A stretch of 64,000 nucleotides of DNA from assembly GCF_024494725.1 (NCBI RefSeq), contig NZ_JANHDK010000004.1, positions 248,001 to 312,000 on the forward strand, in the 5' to 3' direction. Below are positions 7,925 through 16,028 of the stretch, in pieces. This DNA is from Haloplanus ruber (GTDB lineage: Archaea; Halobacteriota; Halobacteria; Halobacteriales; Haloferacaceae). Position numbers and translations under genes: made by a program. A model generated the notes under the pieces. The model was not told the origin of the DNA. It saw nothing but the letters and a program-made list of their open reading frames with translations, and ran no database searches. The stretch's first letter is position 1. Every line of letters starts with the position of its first letter.

Positions 7925-9391
7925 ATGGTTCCCGGCATGGGTGCCGAGGATTCCGAGAACTCTTCATTTGATCCTGAGGTGGGGGGAGACGACTCGTCCA
8001 CGGATGACGAGACGACGCAGGTCGATCTCGCGTCGGGTTCCTCAGATTCAGAACCGGATTCTACCACCTCGTCAACCACGGAATCCGACGAGGAGACGTC
8101 CCAGTCCATCGAGGACATGTTACTCGAGTTCGACGAGCAAGAGGGACTGATCCGCGACCGGTCCCTCCTCGACCCGAACTACGTAGTCGAAGAGGACCGG
8201 ATCGTCGGCCGCGACGAACAACTCCAGGAAGTGACGAAGATGCTGCGGGTGGCGCTCGGCGATAACCGCCCGCCGAACCTCTTTCTCTACGGGCCATCCG
8301 GAACGGGCAAGTCCCTTATTACGAAGGCCGTTTGCCACAACATCAGCCGGATCTGTGAGACACGGGACATTCAGTTTGGGACGATCGAGGTCAACTGCCA
8401 AGATCTCGACACACTGGGCGTTGCTGTCTACGAACTGGCGAGCCAGGCCGCTGACGAAGCAGGTGTCGACATTGACGTTCCAAAACACGGCGTCGCGACC
8501 AAGGAAAAGTGGGACGAACTCTATCGAATCGTCAACGAGAACTTCGATTCCGTCGTGTTCGTCCTCGACGAACTCGATATGCTGGTGGGACGTCGTGATA
8601 AACAGGACCCGGCGTTTTCGCGACTGCTCTACCAACTCTCCCGAGCGGGAGCCAACGACGAACTGACCGCCTACATCTCTGTCGTTGCCATCTCGAACGA
8701 CGCTCGTATGATGGAGTCCGTCGGAAGTCGCGCGTTGAGTTCGTTCACTCCCGAGGATGTCCACTTCGACGACTACGATGCGAACCAACTCCAGTCGATT
8801 CTTCGCCGACGGCGGGATGCGTTCCACGACGACGTCTTGGACGGCGACGTGATTCCGCTCGCAGCGGCGTTTGCCGCGCAAACGCACGGCGATGCACGAA
8901 AAGCGATCGACCTGATGCGTGTCGCCGGCGAACTCGCCGAACGCGAAGGTGATGAACGCGTTCGCGAAGAGCACGTGCGTGCAGCGCAAGACAAAGTCGA
9001 GAAAAATCGCGTTCTCGAAGTGGTTCGTGGTATCAGTACACAGAAGAAACTCTGTCTCTACGCGACTGGCGCCGTTGCCGCGGAGACGAATAACGGCACG
9101 GCTCGCAGTACGACCGGCTATCGCGTGTATCAGTTTCTCACCGACTCCATCGACGCCGATCAGTATCACCAGGAGACGTACGTCAACAAAATGAAGGAAT
9201 TAACGACGTACTCGCTGGTCGACTTCGAGCGCCGCAGCCACGGTCCCAGTTCCGGGATGTTCCTTGAGTTCCAGTTCGGCGAACGTCCCGAGACAATTCT
9301 TGAGACGCTTCGCGAGGACTCCCGGATCGATATGGTCTCACAGGAGGAAGTCGAATCGGTTGTGAACGCGCAGATCCGAAACGAGACCTGA
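7925..9391 (+). CDS. orc1: Orc1/Cdc6 replication initiator
   Basis: An archaeal Orc1/Cdc6 AAA+ ATPase that binds origin recognition boxes and loads the replicative helicase. ATG 7925 gives 488 residues; a TTG at 7910 and an ATG at 7937 are alternatives. The Walker A GPSGTGKS is at 123-130, the Walker B VFVLDELDML near 211-220, sensor-1 AISND is present, and the lid and C-terminal winged-helix region are complete (GDARKAIDLMR, then RVYQFL). The first 65 or so residues are an acidic, Ser/Thr/Asp-rich extension not needed for the fold. ORB-like repeats lie on both sides of the gene, so it very likely acts on its own adjacent origin. Several orc1 paralogues are normal in haloarchaea; which replicon this serves cannot be told. 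Confidence 0.95.
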   Translation: MVPGMGAEDSENSSFDPEVGGDDSSTDDETTQVDLASGSSDSEPDSTTSSTTESDEETSQSIEDMLLEFDEQEGLIRDRSLLDPNYVVEEDRIVGRDEQLQEVTKMLRVALGDNRPPNLFLYGPSGTGKSLITKAVCHNISRICETRDIQFGTIEVNCQDLDTLGVAVYELASQAADEAGVDIDVPKHGVATKEKWDELYRIVNENFDSVVFVLDELDMLVGRRDKQDPAFSRLLYQLSRAGANDELTAYISVVAISNDARMMESVGSRALSSFTPEDVHFDDYDANQLQSILRRRRDAFHDDVLDGDVIPLAAAFAAQTHGDARKAIDLMRVAGELAEREGDERVREEHVRAAQDKVEKNRVLEVVRGISTQKKLCLYATGAVAAETNNGTARSTTGYRVYQFLTDSIDADQYHQETYVNKMKELTTYSLVDFERRSHGPSSGMFLEFQFGERPETILETLREDSRIDMVSQEEVESVVNAQIRNET

Positions 9392-9427
9392 GCGCGGACC
9401 GCTCCACGTCCCGTATCGTACGGGCGG

Positions 9428-9758
9428 CACCCCTCTATCGATGTGTATCGGCCGGATGTTACCGCGTCTCATACTGTACCTGTTCCGTGTGTTGCGCTCG
9501 TGAGGCCTGCTGCGTCAGACGCGCGTCACACACCTCTATCGATGTGTATTCGAGCATAGTATCGACTCTCGCGGCAGAAATCGGTGGTCTTGAATCGACC
9601 ACTTTTGCGGATCGATCCGCTGACTGACGGCAGAGCAGCGCCCGTTTCGATGCGCTTCGAACTTGATCATCGTTCGTCTGCTTCGCAGCACACGCACCGC
9701 TATCGATGTGTTGGTCGCGCGCTCTGCTTCCACGCACCCCTCTATCGATGTGTATTCG
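9428..9758 (+). repeat. Right ORB-like repeat array
   Basis: Four forward copies of the origin repeat: 9428-9451 (CACCCCTCTATCGATGTG), 9529-9552 (CACACCTCTATCGATGTG), 9691-9714 (GCACCGCTATCGATGTG, one base shorter) and 9731-9758. Three of the four continue with TATTCG or TATCGG. Apart from the gene remnant on the minus strand, the space 9392-9980 has no gene. Confidence 0.8.
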
Positions 9759-9767
9759 CGAAAATTG

Positions 9768-9925
9768 CGTCGTGGCCTTCGACGGCACGTCGTCCGGGAT
9801 GTCCTCCGGTCGCTCGTCGATATCGTCCCCGTCCGACCTCTCTTCGAGACGGGCCTCGCGAGCTTTGTGTTCTGCCAGCTTCTCGGCGTAGTGTGCCACG
9901 TGCTGGGGTTGGCGAGTCGCCGCTG
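9768..9925 (-). pseudogene. Truncated paralogue of the 12834-13223 protein
   Basis: The minus strand reads PQHVAHYAEKLAEHKAREAR, then ERPEDIPDDVPSKAT. This matches the middle of the protein at 12834-13223 (SPERLEAVAAYAADLAEWK, then DPEDYEDVPTSGAY) in order and spacing. The frame then runs into ORB repeat sequence at 9758 and loses homology, so the 3' third is missing. It is a broken copy of the same family, cut at the repeat array. Confidence 0.55.
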
Positions 9926-9980
9926 AGTGTGTTTTAGAGCGCAGCATCCCTCCTTTCTACGGCACGCTCATCGCGCATGC

Positions 9981-12545
9981 TCAGCACTCTGCAAAGTCGA
10001 CACCGGTAATCTCGAAGCGTGCGCCACCTGCGTCACTGCTGGTCACAGTGATGTCCCAGGCGTGAGCCGCGACGACCCGTTTGACGATATTTAGCCCGAA
10101 GCCGGTGCCGTCGTGGCTCGTGGAATAGCCTATTTCGAAGCAGTTCTCGCGTTCCTCCACAGGAATGCCCACCCCATCATCCTCAATGTAGAATCCGCCG
10201 TCAATATCGCCAACGGTGATCGATACCTCCTCGTCGTTGTGGTCAACCGCGTTCGAAAAGAGATTCTCCAACAGCTGCTTGAGTCGGGCTTTTTCGGCGA
10301 CAACCGTCGCGTCTGTCTTGACCGAAACCGAAACGTCCGGCGGGACGGCCGTCAGTGCACACTCGCCGGCGAGGTCGTCGAGGCTTACTGACGCGGGCTC
10401 CGACCCTGTCTCCCCCTGGCGTGCGAGCGTCAGCAGGTCGTCGAGAAGTTGCTCCATGCGCTCGACCGACCGCCAGCACCGCTCTAGGTGGTCTTCATCG
10501 TCTGTGTCGATCAACTCGAGCGACCCGGACAGCGTATGTAGTGGGTTCTGAATATCGTGGCTGACGACCGAGACGAACTCGTCGAGGCGCTCGTTCTGGC
10601 GCTTGAGCTTGCGCTCGCGTTGTTTGCGGTCCGTGATGTCGCGGAAGTAGCCCTGGTTCAGATACTCGCCGTCGATTTCGACGGTTTGGGCGTTGATTTC
10701 CACGGGAATTTCCTCGCCGTCCGCGTTGAGAACATACACATCCACCTGTTCGCGCAGCGCTTCGGCACGATTGCCTTCGGACGTCACGTGCTCTTCAAAA
10801 ATTCGTGCGTACTCCTCCACCTTCTCGGGGGGATGAAGATCCGTCTGGTGCATGCCGACAATCTCCTCGCGGGGCCGGTCGAGTAACCGTGTCGCCATCT
10901 GGTTTGTCTTCTGTATCTCGCCCGTTTCGGCATTAGCGATGAAGATCGCATCGGGGGCTGTATCGAGAAGTGTCCGGTACCGCTCGGTGGTCTGTTCGAG
11001 ATCCTGTTCGCGTTCCTTACGCTCGGTAATATCTGTGACAACCCCAATATAGCGGGGCGAAAGCCCATTGATATCGGTGAATTCGGCTCGTGCGCGAACC
11101 CACAACAGTCTGTCGTCGGCCGTTCGAATACGGTACTCGGCTTCGAAGGGATCACGCGACGGAAGTGCGTCTTCGATAGCAGCTTCGAGCACTTGGAGAT
11201 CACCTTCATAAACGCGCTTGGTAAAGGCCTCGTAGGTACCCTCAAACGTGCCGGGTTCGAGGTCGAACAGCCGCTCGGTGGATTCGTGCCACACCACTTC
11301 GTCGGTCTCTGGCTCCCATTCCCAGACTCCGGCGTTCGACCCTTCAAGTGCGACTGTCAGTCGCTGGCGTTGCTGTTCAAGCTCCTGCTTGCGTTCTTTG
11401 CGCTCGGTGATGTCTTCTTGATTTCCGAGATACCTGACGATCTGGCCGTCGTCGTCGTAAATCGGAGTGATTGTCAGACGGTTCCAGAACTCTGTTCCGT
11501 CCTTTCTGTCGTTGCGTAGTTCGACACAGACTGATTCTTCGTTATCAACGGCCTCACGGAGGGTTGCAATCTTTTCGGAGTCTGTGTTCTCGCTCTGGAG
11601 GAATCGGCAGTTGCGTCCGAGTGACTCTTCGCGTGAATAGCCGGTCATCTCTTCGAATGCGTCGTTGACATAGGTCAGCGGTTCGTCTGGCTGTGAGGGA
11701 TCGGCTAGGGTAATTGGGATGTTCGCGTCGTCGATAGCTTGCTGGAGGAGGCGAAGTTCCCGCTGGCGGTCCTCCCTGTCTGTGACGTCGTTGATGGCTC
11801 CACGAATCGTCGTCGTGTCTCCGTTGGTTGTCACCGGCCTATAGGTTACATCCAACAACTTTTCTCTCGCATTTGGATGTTTATAGCGGTACGTTCTGCG
11901 TGTCTCCTCGCCCGTCTCGATGGTTTGCTGGATCGTTTGCTTAATGTTCTTCTGGTCGTCTGGATGAAAATGTTGCAAGCTCTCCTTGATGCTGAGGTTC
12001 GCCTGTTCGGGAGCATTCAGTATCTGGCAGGCTCCATCTGTCAGGAGGACTTCCCCAGTATCAGTATCTAGTTCGAAGCCGCCGGTATTGCCGGCAAACT
12101 CCGTTAGTCGCATCAGTTGTTCCTGTCTGTCAGCCCGCTTGGCCTCGCGCCGGGCCTGAATGGCATTCAGAATCCGGTTGGCCAGGAGTTCGTACTTTTC
12201 TGACCCTGAGCCCTTCTGAAGATAGTCTGTTGCGTCTAGAGCGATAGCCTCGCTAGCGACGGCCTCACTGCCCCTACCGGTAAAGAGAATAAACGGAAGA
12301 CTGGGGTACTCCTCTCGGACCGCTCGCAAGAATTCGAGCCCGTCCATACCGGGCATATTGTAATCCGAGACCACACAGTCAGGCGGGCTATCACGAATCT
12401 TCTCCAACCCCTCGTCGGCACTCGTTGCTGTCTCGACAGCGAGTCGGTCATCCTCGCGCTCAAGAAAGGCCCCGGTCAGATCCGTAACCGAGGGCTCGTC
12501 GTCGACATGGAGGACCCGAACCTCGCCTTGAGAGCTGAGTTGCAT
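9981..12545 (-). CDS. Receiver-PAS-LOV-PAS histidine kinase, probable blue-light sensor
   Basis: An 854-residue soluble kinase. The receiver (HVDDE; Asp61 in SDYNMPGMDG) is followed by a PAS domain (about 150-255) and then a domain at about 272-385 with a complete LOV signature: TLADPSQPDEPLTYVNDAF, GRNCRFLQ with Cys313, FWN with Asn355, and GNQEDIT with Gln376. Two further PAS domains follow, then the H box SHDIQNP, the N box LLENLFSNAVDHN and the G boxes IEDDGVGIP and GTGFGLNIV. In known LOV proteins the GRNCRFLQ Cys forms the light-induced flavin adduct, so light sensing is a fair inference. ATG 12545 is chosen because it starts the receiver fold as in the paralogue at 2950. It seems to be the last gene of a three-gene operon. 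Confidence 0.9.
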   Translation of the reverse strand: MQLSSQGEVRVLHVDDEPSVTDLTGAFLEREDDRLAVETATSADEGLEKIRDSPPDCVVSDYNMPGMDGLEFLRAVREEYPSLPFILFTGRGSEAVASEAIALDATDYLQKGSGSEKYELLANRILNAIQARREAKRADRQEQLMRLTEFAGNTGGFELDTDTGEVLLTDGACQILNAPEQANLSIKESLQHFHPDDQKNIKQTIQQTIETGEETRRTYRYKHPNAREKLLDVTYRPVTTNGDTTTIRGAINDVTDREDRQRELRLLQQAIDDANIPITLADPSQPDEPLTYVNDAFEEMTGYSREESLGRNCRFLQSENTDSEKIATLREAVDNEESVCVELRNDRKDGTEFWNRLTITPIYDDDGQIVRYLGNQEDITERKERKQELEQQRQRLTVALEGSNAGVWEWEPETDEVVWHESTERLFDLEPGTFEGTYEAFTKRVYEGDLQVLEAAIEDALPSRDPFEAEYRIRTADDRLLWVRARAEFTDINGLSPRYIGVVTDITERKEREQDLEQTTERYRTLLDTAPDAIFIANAETGEIQKTNQMATRLLDRPREEIVGMHQTDLHPPEKVEEYARIFEEHVTSEGNRAEALREQVDVYVLNADGEEIPVEINAQTVEIDGEYLNQGYFRDITDRKQRERKLKRQNERLDEFVSVVSHDIQNPLHTLSGSLELIDTDDEDHLERCWRSVERMEQLLDDLLTLARQGETGSEPASVSLDDLAGECALTAVPPDVSVSVKTDATVVAEKARLKQLLENLFSNAVDHNDEEVSITVGDIDGGFYIEDDGVGIPVEERENCFEIGYSTSHDGTGFGLNIVKRVVAAHAWDITVTSSDAGGARFEITGVDFAEC

Positions 12546-12546
12546 A

Positions 12547-12804
12547 CTACCTACGTTTGTGACTGTCGTAAAAAAATGGTGCGACAAAATCAGAATTGAA
12601 ACTTGACTCGTAGGCCTGAGCGACCAGCTTGGAGTCACTGACCGAAATAAGCAGCTCCCCGATGCTGACAGTATCATTGCTGAGGATTTCAACAATGCCA
12701 TTCCGGACGAATTCCTCAACGTCGGCTCGTGGTTCACACGATTTCCGAAGACTCGCGAACGCATGTCGAATGCAACGAAGCAGCTCCCGCCTCACCGACT
12801 GCAT
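12547..12804 (-). CDS. Small hypothetical protein upstream of the LOV kinase
   Basis: An 85-codon frame starting MQSVRRELLRCIRHAFASLR and ending FYDSHKRR. It lies 29 bp after the 12834-13223 gene and its stop is 1 bp from the kinase start, spacing typical of an operon. No motif is recognised; the sequence could form helices and a short strand. Codon use is less GC-biased than its neighbours. It may instead be an untranslated leader, so support is mainly positional. Confidence 0.35.
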   Translation of the reverse strand: MQSVRRELLRCIRHAFASLRKSCEPRADVEEFVRNGIVEILSNDTVSIGELLISVSDSKLVAQAYESSFNSDFVAPFFYDSHKRR

Positions 12805-12833
12805 CCGGTGTGCCTCGCAAGGCTACACTGCGA

Positions 12834-13223
12834 TCACTCTCGTGGATTGACCGGCGCAATATACTCGTTTTTCCAGGAATCGCCCTCTCGCCACTGCCAG
12901 TAGAAGTACCGGTACGATTTATCACCGGTTTCCTTCGTCGTTTTCACCGTGATGTACGCGCCGCTCGTCGGGACGTCTTCGTAATCCTCCGGATCCGTCG
13001 AGATCTCACGCTCGGCCAGCTCCTCGAGTTCTTCCCCATCGACCTCTTCCTCGGCCCGTCGGCGTTCGAGTTTTTCCTGCCGCTGTCGACGTTTCCACTC
13101 CGCCAGATCAGCCGCGTACGCCGCGACTGCTTCCAGCCGTTCCGGGGATTGGCTCTCGAGTGGCTCTCGAAGGTACTTCGGCAACTGCGGCGCGGGCGGT
13201 TTCCCTCGATCGTCCCCAGCCAT
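12834..13223 (-). CDS. Conserved haloarchaeal protein (DUF6788-like)
   Basis: A 129-residue, highly charged protein. The first half is a helical, Glu/Arg-rich segment (EAVAAYAADLAEWKRRQ, then RRRAEEEVDGEELEEL). The second half is a small domain with EDVPTSGAYITVKT and YRYFYWQWREGDSWKNEY, which matches my memory of a haloarchaeal family (DUF6788-like) with a YYYWQWREG motif. The function is unknown. Its start codon lies 2 bp from the inverted repeat at 13226-13265, so that element probably contains its promoter or operator. A broken paralogue lies at 9768-9925 next to the origin repeats, suggesting a link with the origin or with mobile replicons. Confidence 0.65.
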   Translation of the reverse strand: MAGDDRGKPPAPQLPKYLREPLESQSPERLEAVAAYAADLAEWKRRQRQEKLERRRAEEEVDGEELEELAEREISTDPEDYEDVPTSGAYITVKTTKETGDKSYRYFYWQWREGDSWKNEYIAPVNPRE

Positions 13224-13225
13224 AG

Positions 13226-13265
13226 TTACCCCACAAACCGCGCATTACATCAATCTGTGGGGTAA
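13226..13265. promoter_or_regulatory. TTACCCCACA / TGTGGGGTAA inverted repeat, copy B
   Basis: Identical 10-bp arms to copy A: TTACCCCACA (13226-13235) and TGTGGGGTAA (13256-13265), with a 20-bp spacer. It lies directly upstream of the 12834-13223 start codon on the minus strand and 19-20 bp before an ORB-like repeat. Confidence 0.75.
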
Positions 13266-13284
13266 TTTTTGTAGCCGGCGACGG

Positions 13285-13310
13285 CCACCCCCCGTTATCG
13301 ATATGTAAAC
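13285..13310 (+). repeat. Outlying ORB-like repeat
   Basis: CACCCCCCGTTATCGATATG is a diverged copy of the origin repeat, about 3.5 kb from the right array. It keeps the C-run and TATCGAT core. Together with inverted repeat B it repeats the layout at 7024-7105. The rest of the gap to 13537 shows no gene. Confidence 0.6.
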
Positions 13311-13537
13311 CACCGGAGAACCCGGAGCGACAGAAACAGCCGCCGTAGTACGTCGGCCCTTCACCGCACTTCGGCGACGGCTGGACCCCCTGTACCGTCC
13401 GCTCGAGGTCGACTTCGGTCGTCTCCCGTGGCTCGTTTAGCGCGAACAGGCAACGAGACGAATATCAGCATGGATCTCTGCCTCAGGTCGGCAACGAAAA
13501 ACGCTCGCTCCGAGACGTCAGCACAGAGCTGACGCCC

Positions 13538-14860
13538 CTACTCCCAGTTGTGAAGCGCGTCGCTGAATATCTCTTCGACGTCCTCTTTCGTCACGGGTCG
13601 TGGGTTACACCGGAGGAGGCGCTGTTGACTCTCAACGGTGCTTTCTGCAAGCCCCCCAACATCATCGGCAGTGATTCCCGCGAGTTCGTTGAGGCCACTC
13701 GGCAGAACGTTGAGGTCACGCTGGAGGCTGACGAACTCCTTGCGGGCCTCGTCGGCAGCCTCGCGCGTGCTCATCCCTGTGGTGTCGGCACCGAGCATCT
13801 TCGCCACCTTTTCGAATCGCGGTGGATCGCTAGCGACGTTGTAGCCGAGTGTGCTCGCGGGAGTGAGCGCGGCAATCGTCTCGCCGTGATAGGTGTGATA
13901 GTTGTTTCCGACCGGATAGGCCATCGCGTGTGCGAGGCTCGCACCCGCGGTGAGTCCGGCGATTGCCCCGAAGAGCGCCCCCTTCAGCATCGCACCTCGT
14001 GCCTCGATGTCGTCGCCGTTGTTGACGACGCGGCGAACGTTCGAGGAGAGCAGTTCGATCGCCTTTTCGCTTAACATCTCCGTGAACCCTGTTCGCCCGG
14101 CGTAGACGGGGCGTTCGGCTGGGTCCTCGGCACGAAGCAGGTCATCGTAGCGATGCGTCGTGTATCCCTCAATCGCGTGACCGAGGGCGTCCATCGCCGT
14201 CTTCGCCGTGAGATCCGGCGGGAGTGTCGTCGTGAGTGTTGGGTCGAGCACCGCGGCATCGGCGCGGACGTGGGGGCTTGAAATCCCCTCCTTGATGTTC
14301 TTCTCCGGGACGGAGAGGATGGCGACGGGGGAAATCTCAGACCCAGTCCCCGCGGTTGTCGGCAGGAGAATCAGCGGCGCTCCCGACTGGGTGAGAGCCT
14401 CACCGGCACCGGTCGGCGCGGCCACGTAGTCGAGTAGTTCGCCCTCGTTCGCGACGACGGCTCGTGTCGCCTTCGCCGTGTCCATGCAACTGCCCCCACC
14501 GAGTCCGAGGTAGAAGTCGTAGCCGGCGTCACCCATCTCCTCACGGACGAACTCGATGCACGCTTCAACAGCGCTAATGCTGGGTTCCCGTTCGGTATTA
14601 GCGAACACATCGACGTCGAATCCGTCGGCGTCGAGTTCGTCGACGATTCGCTCGACGTGACCCAGCGAAACGAGGTTCTCGTCGGTGACGATCAACCCTC
14701 GTTGGTCGCCGGTCGTTCCGAGTTGGTCAAGCTGATAGCCGAGCTCGCCGGCTGCGCCGGCACCGACGCGGATTGCGGGCATCTGCACCTCCCAGACGGT
14801 TTCCGGCGAGAATTCGTGGGGATCCGCTGACACGGAGCGCTCGTAGCTCACAGCCCCCAC
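13538..14860 (-). CDS. Iron-containing alcohol dehydrogenase (4-hydroxybutyrate dehydrogenase-like)
   Basis: A group III Fe-dependent NAD(P) alcohol dehydrogenase of 440 residues, the normal length for the ADHFE1/4-hydroxybutyrate dehydrogenase branch. The NAD-site GGGSCMDTAKA is at 121-131. Metal ligands are Asp224 and His228 (DALGHAIEGY), His311 (LAHAMAYPVG) and His325 (YHTYHGE). The start overlaps the end of the lactonase-like gene by 13 bp, so the two are translated together. A lactonase plus Fe-ADH pair recalls the BlcC-BlcB genes, in which gamma-butyrolactone is opened to 4-hydroxybutyrate and oxidised to succinic semialdehyde. That substrate is inferred; no semialdehyde dehydrogenase gene lies adjacent. 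Confidence 0.85.
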   Translation of the reverse strand: MGAVSYERSVSADPHEFSPETVWEVQMPAIRVGAGAAGELGYQLDQLGTTGDQRGLIVTDENLVSLGHVERIVDELDADGFDVDVFANTEREPSISAVEACIEFVREEMGDAGYDFYLGLGGGSCMDTAKATRAVVANEGELLDYVAAPTGAGEALTQSGAPLILLPTTAGTGSEISPVAILSVPEKNIKEGISSPHVRADAAVLDPTLTTTLPPDLTAKTAMDALGHAIEGYTTHRYDDLLRAEDPAERPVYAGRTGFTEMLSEKAIELLSSNVRRVVNNGDDIEARGAMLKGALFGAIAGLTAGASLAHAMAYPVGNNYHTYHGETIAALTPASTLGYNVASDPPRFEKVAKMLGADTTGMSTREAADEARKEFVSLQRDLNVLPSGLNELAGITADDVGGLAESTVESQQRLLRCNPRPVTKEDVEEIFSDALHNWE

Positions 14861-15654
14861 CCCGGTTGAATCTCCTCGAACTGCTCCGGATCATGCCCGA
14901 GAACGACCTCCGCGTCGTGGCGTCTCTCGATGTCGTGAATTCGATTCATGCTTTCAGCCCACTCCGTTTTCCCCCAGGTGAGGGGACCTCCGAGAGGCGT
15001 CCCGTTCTCGTAGTTTTCGGCCATATACGCCTGATCACCGGTGAATACGACCGTCCCGTCGTCGCCGAGATGGATCACAGAGCCGGTCAGTCCCGGCGTG
15101 TGGCCCGGGAACCGAACGAATTCCAAGTCGGTGAAGTGTTCCTCGCGGTCGCGGTGCAGTACCTGCCAGTTGAGGTCGTGATCGAAGTCTTCGAGGACGT
15201 ACGCGCTGCTGCCCTCCTCGGTTTTTGCGCTGTAGTATGCGAACTTCAATTCCTCCTCGTGGACGTATACCGGCGTGTCGGTGCCAGCAAAGAACTCCAG
15301 CCCTCCAGCATGGTCGAGGTGGAGGTGACTCTGGAACACCGCATCGATGTCGCTGATCGAATACCCTGCTGCCTCCAAGTCGTCGTCAAGTCTGTGCTCG
15401 CTGGCATCGTGCGGATAGAACGCCTGAACGAGCCCTTCGGGCCAGTAGCCGTCGGCTGCATCGTGGTGGGAGCCGGTGTCCCACAGAATCGTCGCTTCGG
15501 GGTGATCGATGACGAGATTCCAGACTGGGATTTCCTCATATTCCGTGTCCGGATTCGGCTCCTCGTGTGAGCCAATCGTATTCGCCTCCATCATGTAGTT
15601 CATGTCGCAGTACAGCCCACCGCGGTCGATGACGCGTACCTCTGCGTCTACCAT
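14848..15654 (-). CDS. Metallo-beta-lactamase-fold lactonase (AHL/gamma-butyrolactone lactonase family)
   Basis: A 268-residue dinuclear zinc hydrolase. HLHLDHAGG (110-118) is the signature of the N-acyl-homoserine lactonase branch (AiiA, AttM/BlcC). The remaining ligands follow at His185 (PGHTPG), Asp207 (TGDQA) and His254 (LGHDP). It opens a lactone ring in the cytoplasm. Its gene overlaps the following Fe-ADH, which favours a metabolic lactone such as gamma-butyrolactone over quorum quenching. ATG 15654 gives the typical length; upstream is a TATA-like A+T stretch (about 15660-15690). True substrate unknown. Confidence 0.82.
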   Translation of the reverse strand: MVDAEVRVIDRGGLYCDMNYMMEANTIGSHEEPNPDTEYEEIPVWNLVIDHPEATILWDTGSHHDAADGYWPEGLVQAFYPHDASEHRLDDDLEAAGYSISDIDAVFQSHLHLDHAGGLEFFAGTDTPVYVHEEELKFAYYSAKTEEGSSAYVLEDFDHDLNWQVLHRDREEHFTDLEFVRFPGHTPGLTGSVIHLGDDGTVVFTGDQAYMAENYENGTPLGGPLTWGKTEWAESMNRIHDIERRHDAEVVLGHDPEQFEEIQPGWGL

Positions 15655-16028
15655 GCACCGATATTTTCCATGAGATTGTATTAAAAGATCACTGGGTTTC
15701 CGCTAGCTGTTGCTCGATTAGCGACTCGTCGGCCACAGTGATATACTATTTATACAATTAGCGGGAGTTACCACAGATCAGTACACACGGACCACTTTCC
15801 CGTTCTGTGCTCGCAAGAGCGTTCAGCGCGGCTGCAACGGTACTCGCGGGGACCACCGACAGAACTCACACAACCAGCTACCGCTACGGGGCTAGCGAGA
15901 GCGGTACTGCGGAGGAGTTTTCTGCGGGTTGGGGATGGTTGTATTGCAGGCCACAGGCGAGTTAGTGTTAAAATTCGTACATAACATTTCTCAACACCGG
16001 GAGTACTCTCACACCTATATATCCAGAA
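15655..16028. other. Intergenic region between divergent operons
   Basis: About 370 bp with no convincing gene on either strand. It carries A+T-rich patches near 15660-15690 and 15740-15765 that could serve the lactonase promoter. Confidence 0.5.

Larger units (their letters stand above)
7024..9760. other. Putative replication origin (oriC) region around orc1
   Basis: The segment combines an orc1/cdc6 gene, five ORB-like repeats upstream and four downstream, with the copies nearest upstream of the gene inverted relative to those downstream. Repeats facing each other around an initiator gene are the established layout for haloarchaeal origins. The likely unwinding region is one of the intergenic spaces; the sequence does not single out a strongly A+T-rich element. 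Confidence 0.75.

Noticed and set aside
8120-9169. Long open frame antisense to orc1 (349 codons)
   Set aside because: It is the mirror of a well-supported AAA+ gene; such shadows are normal in GC-rich genomes and no motif is present.
7081-9758. Repeat array as a CRISPR
   Set aside because: Copies are in both orientations with irregular spacing of 40 to more than 1500 bp, and flank an orc1 gene; no cas genes.
9459-9947. 162-codon minus-strand frame across the right ORB array
   Set aside because: Only its first third resembles a protein (listed as a remnant); the rest is translated repeat sequence.
13310-13537. Possible peptide GPTYYGGCFCRSGFSGG on the minus strand before the Fe-ADH region
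   Set aside because: No start codon, no family recognised and the frame runs through the ORB-like repeat.
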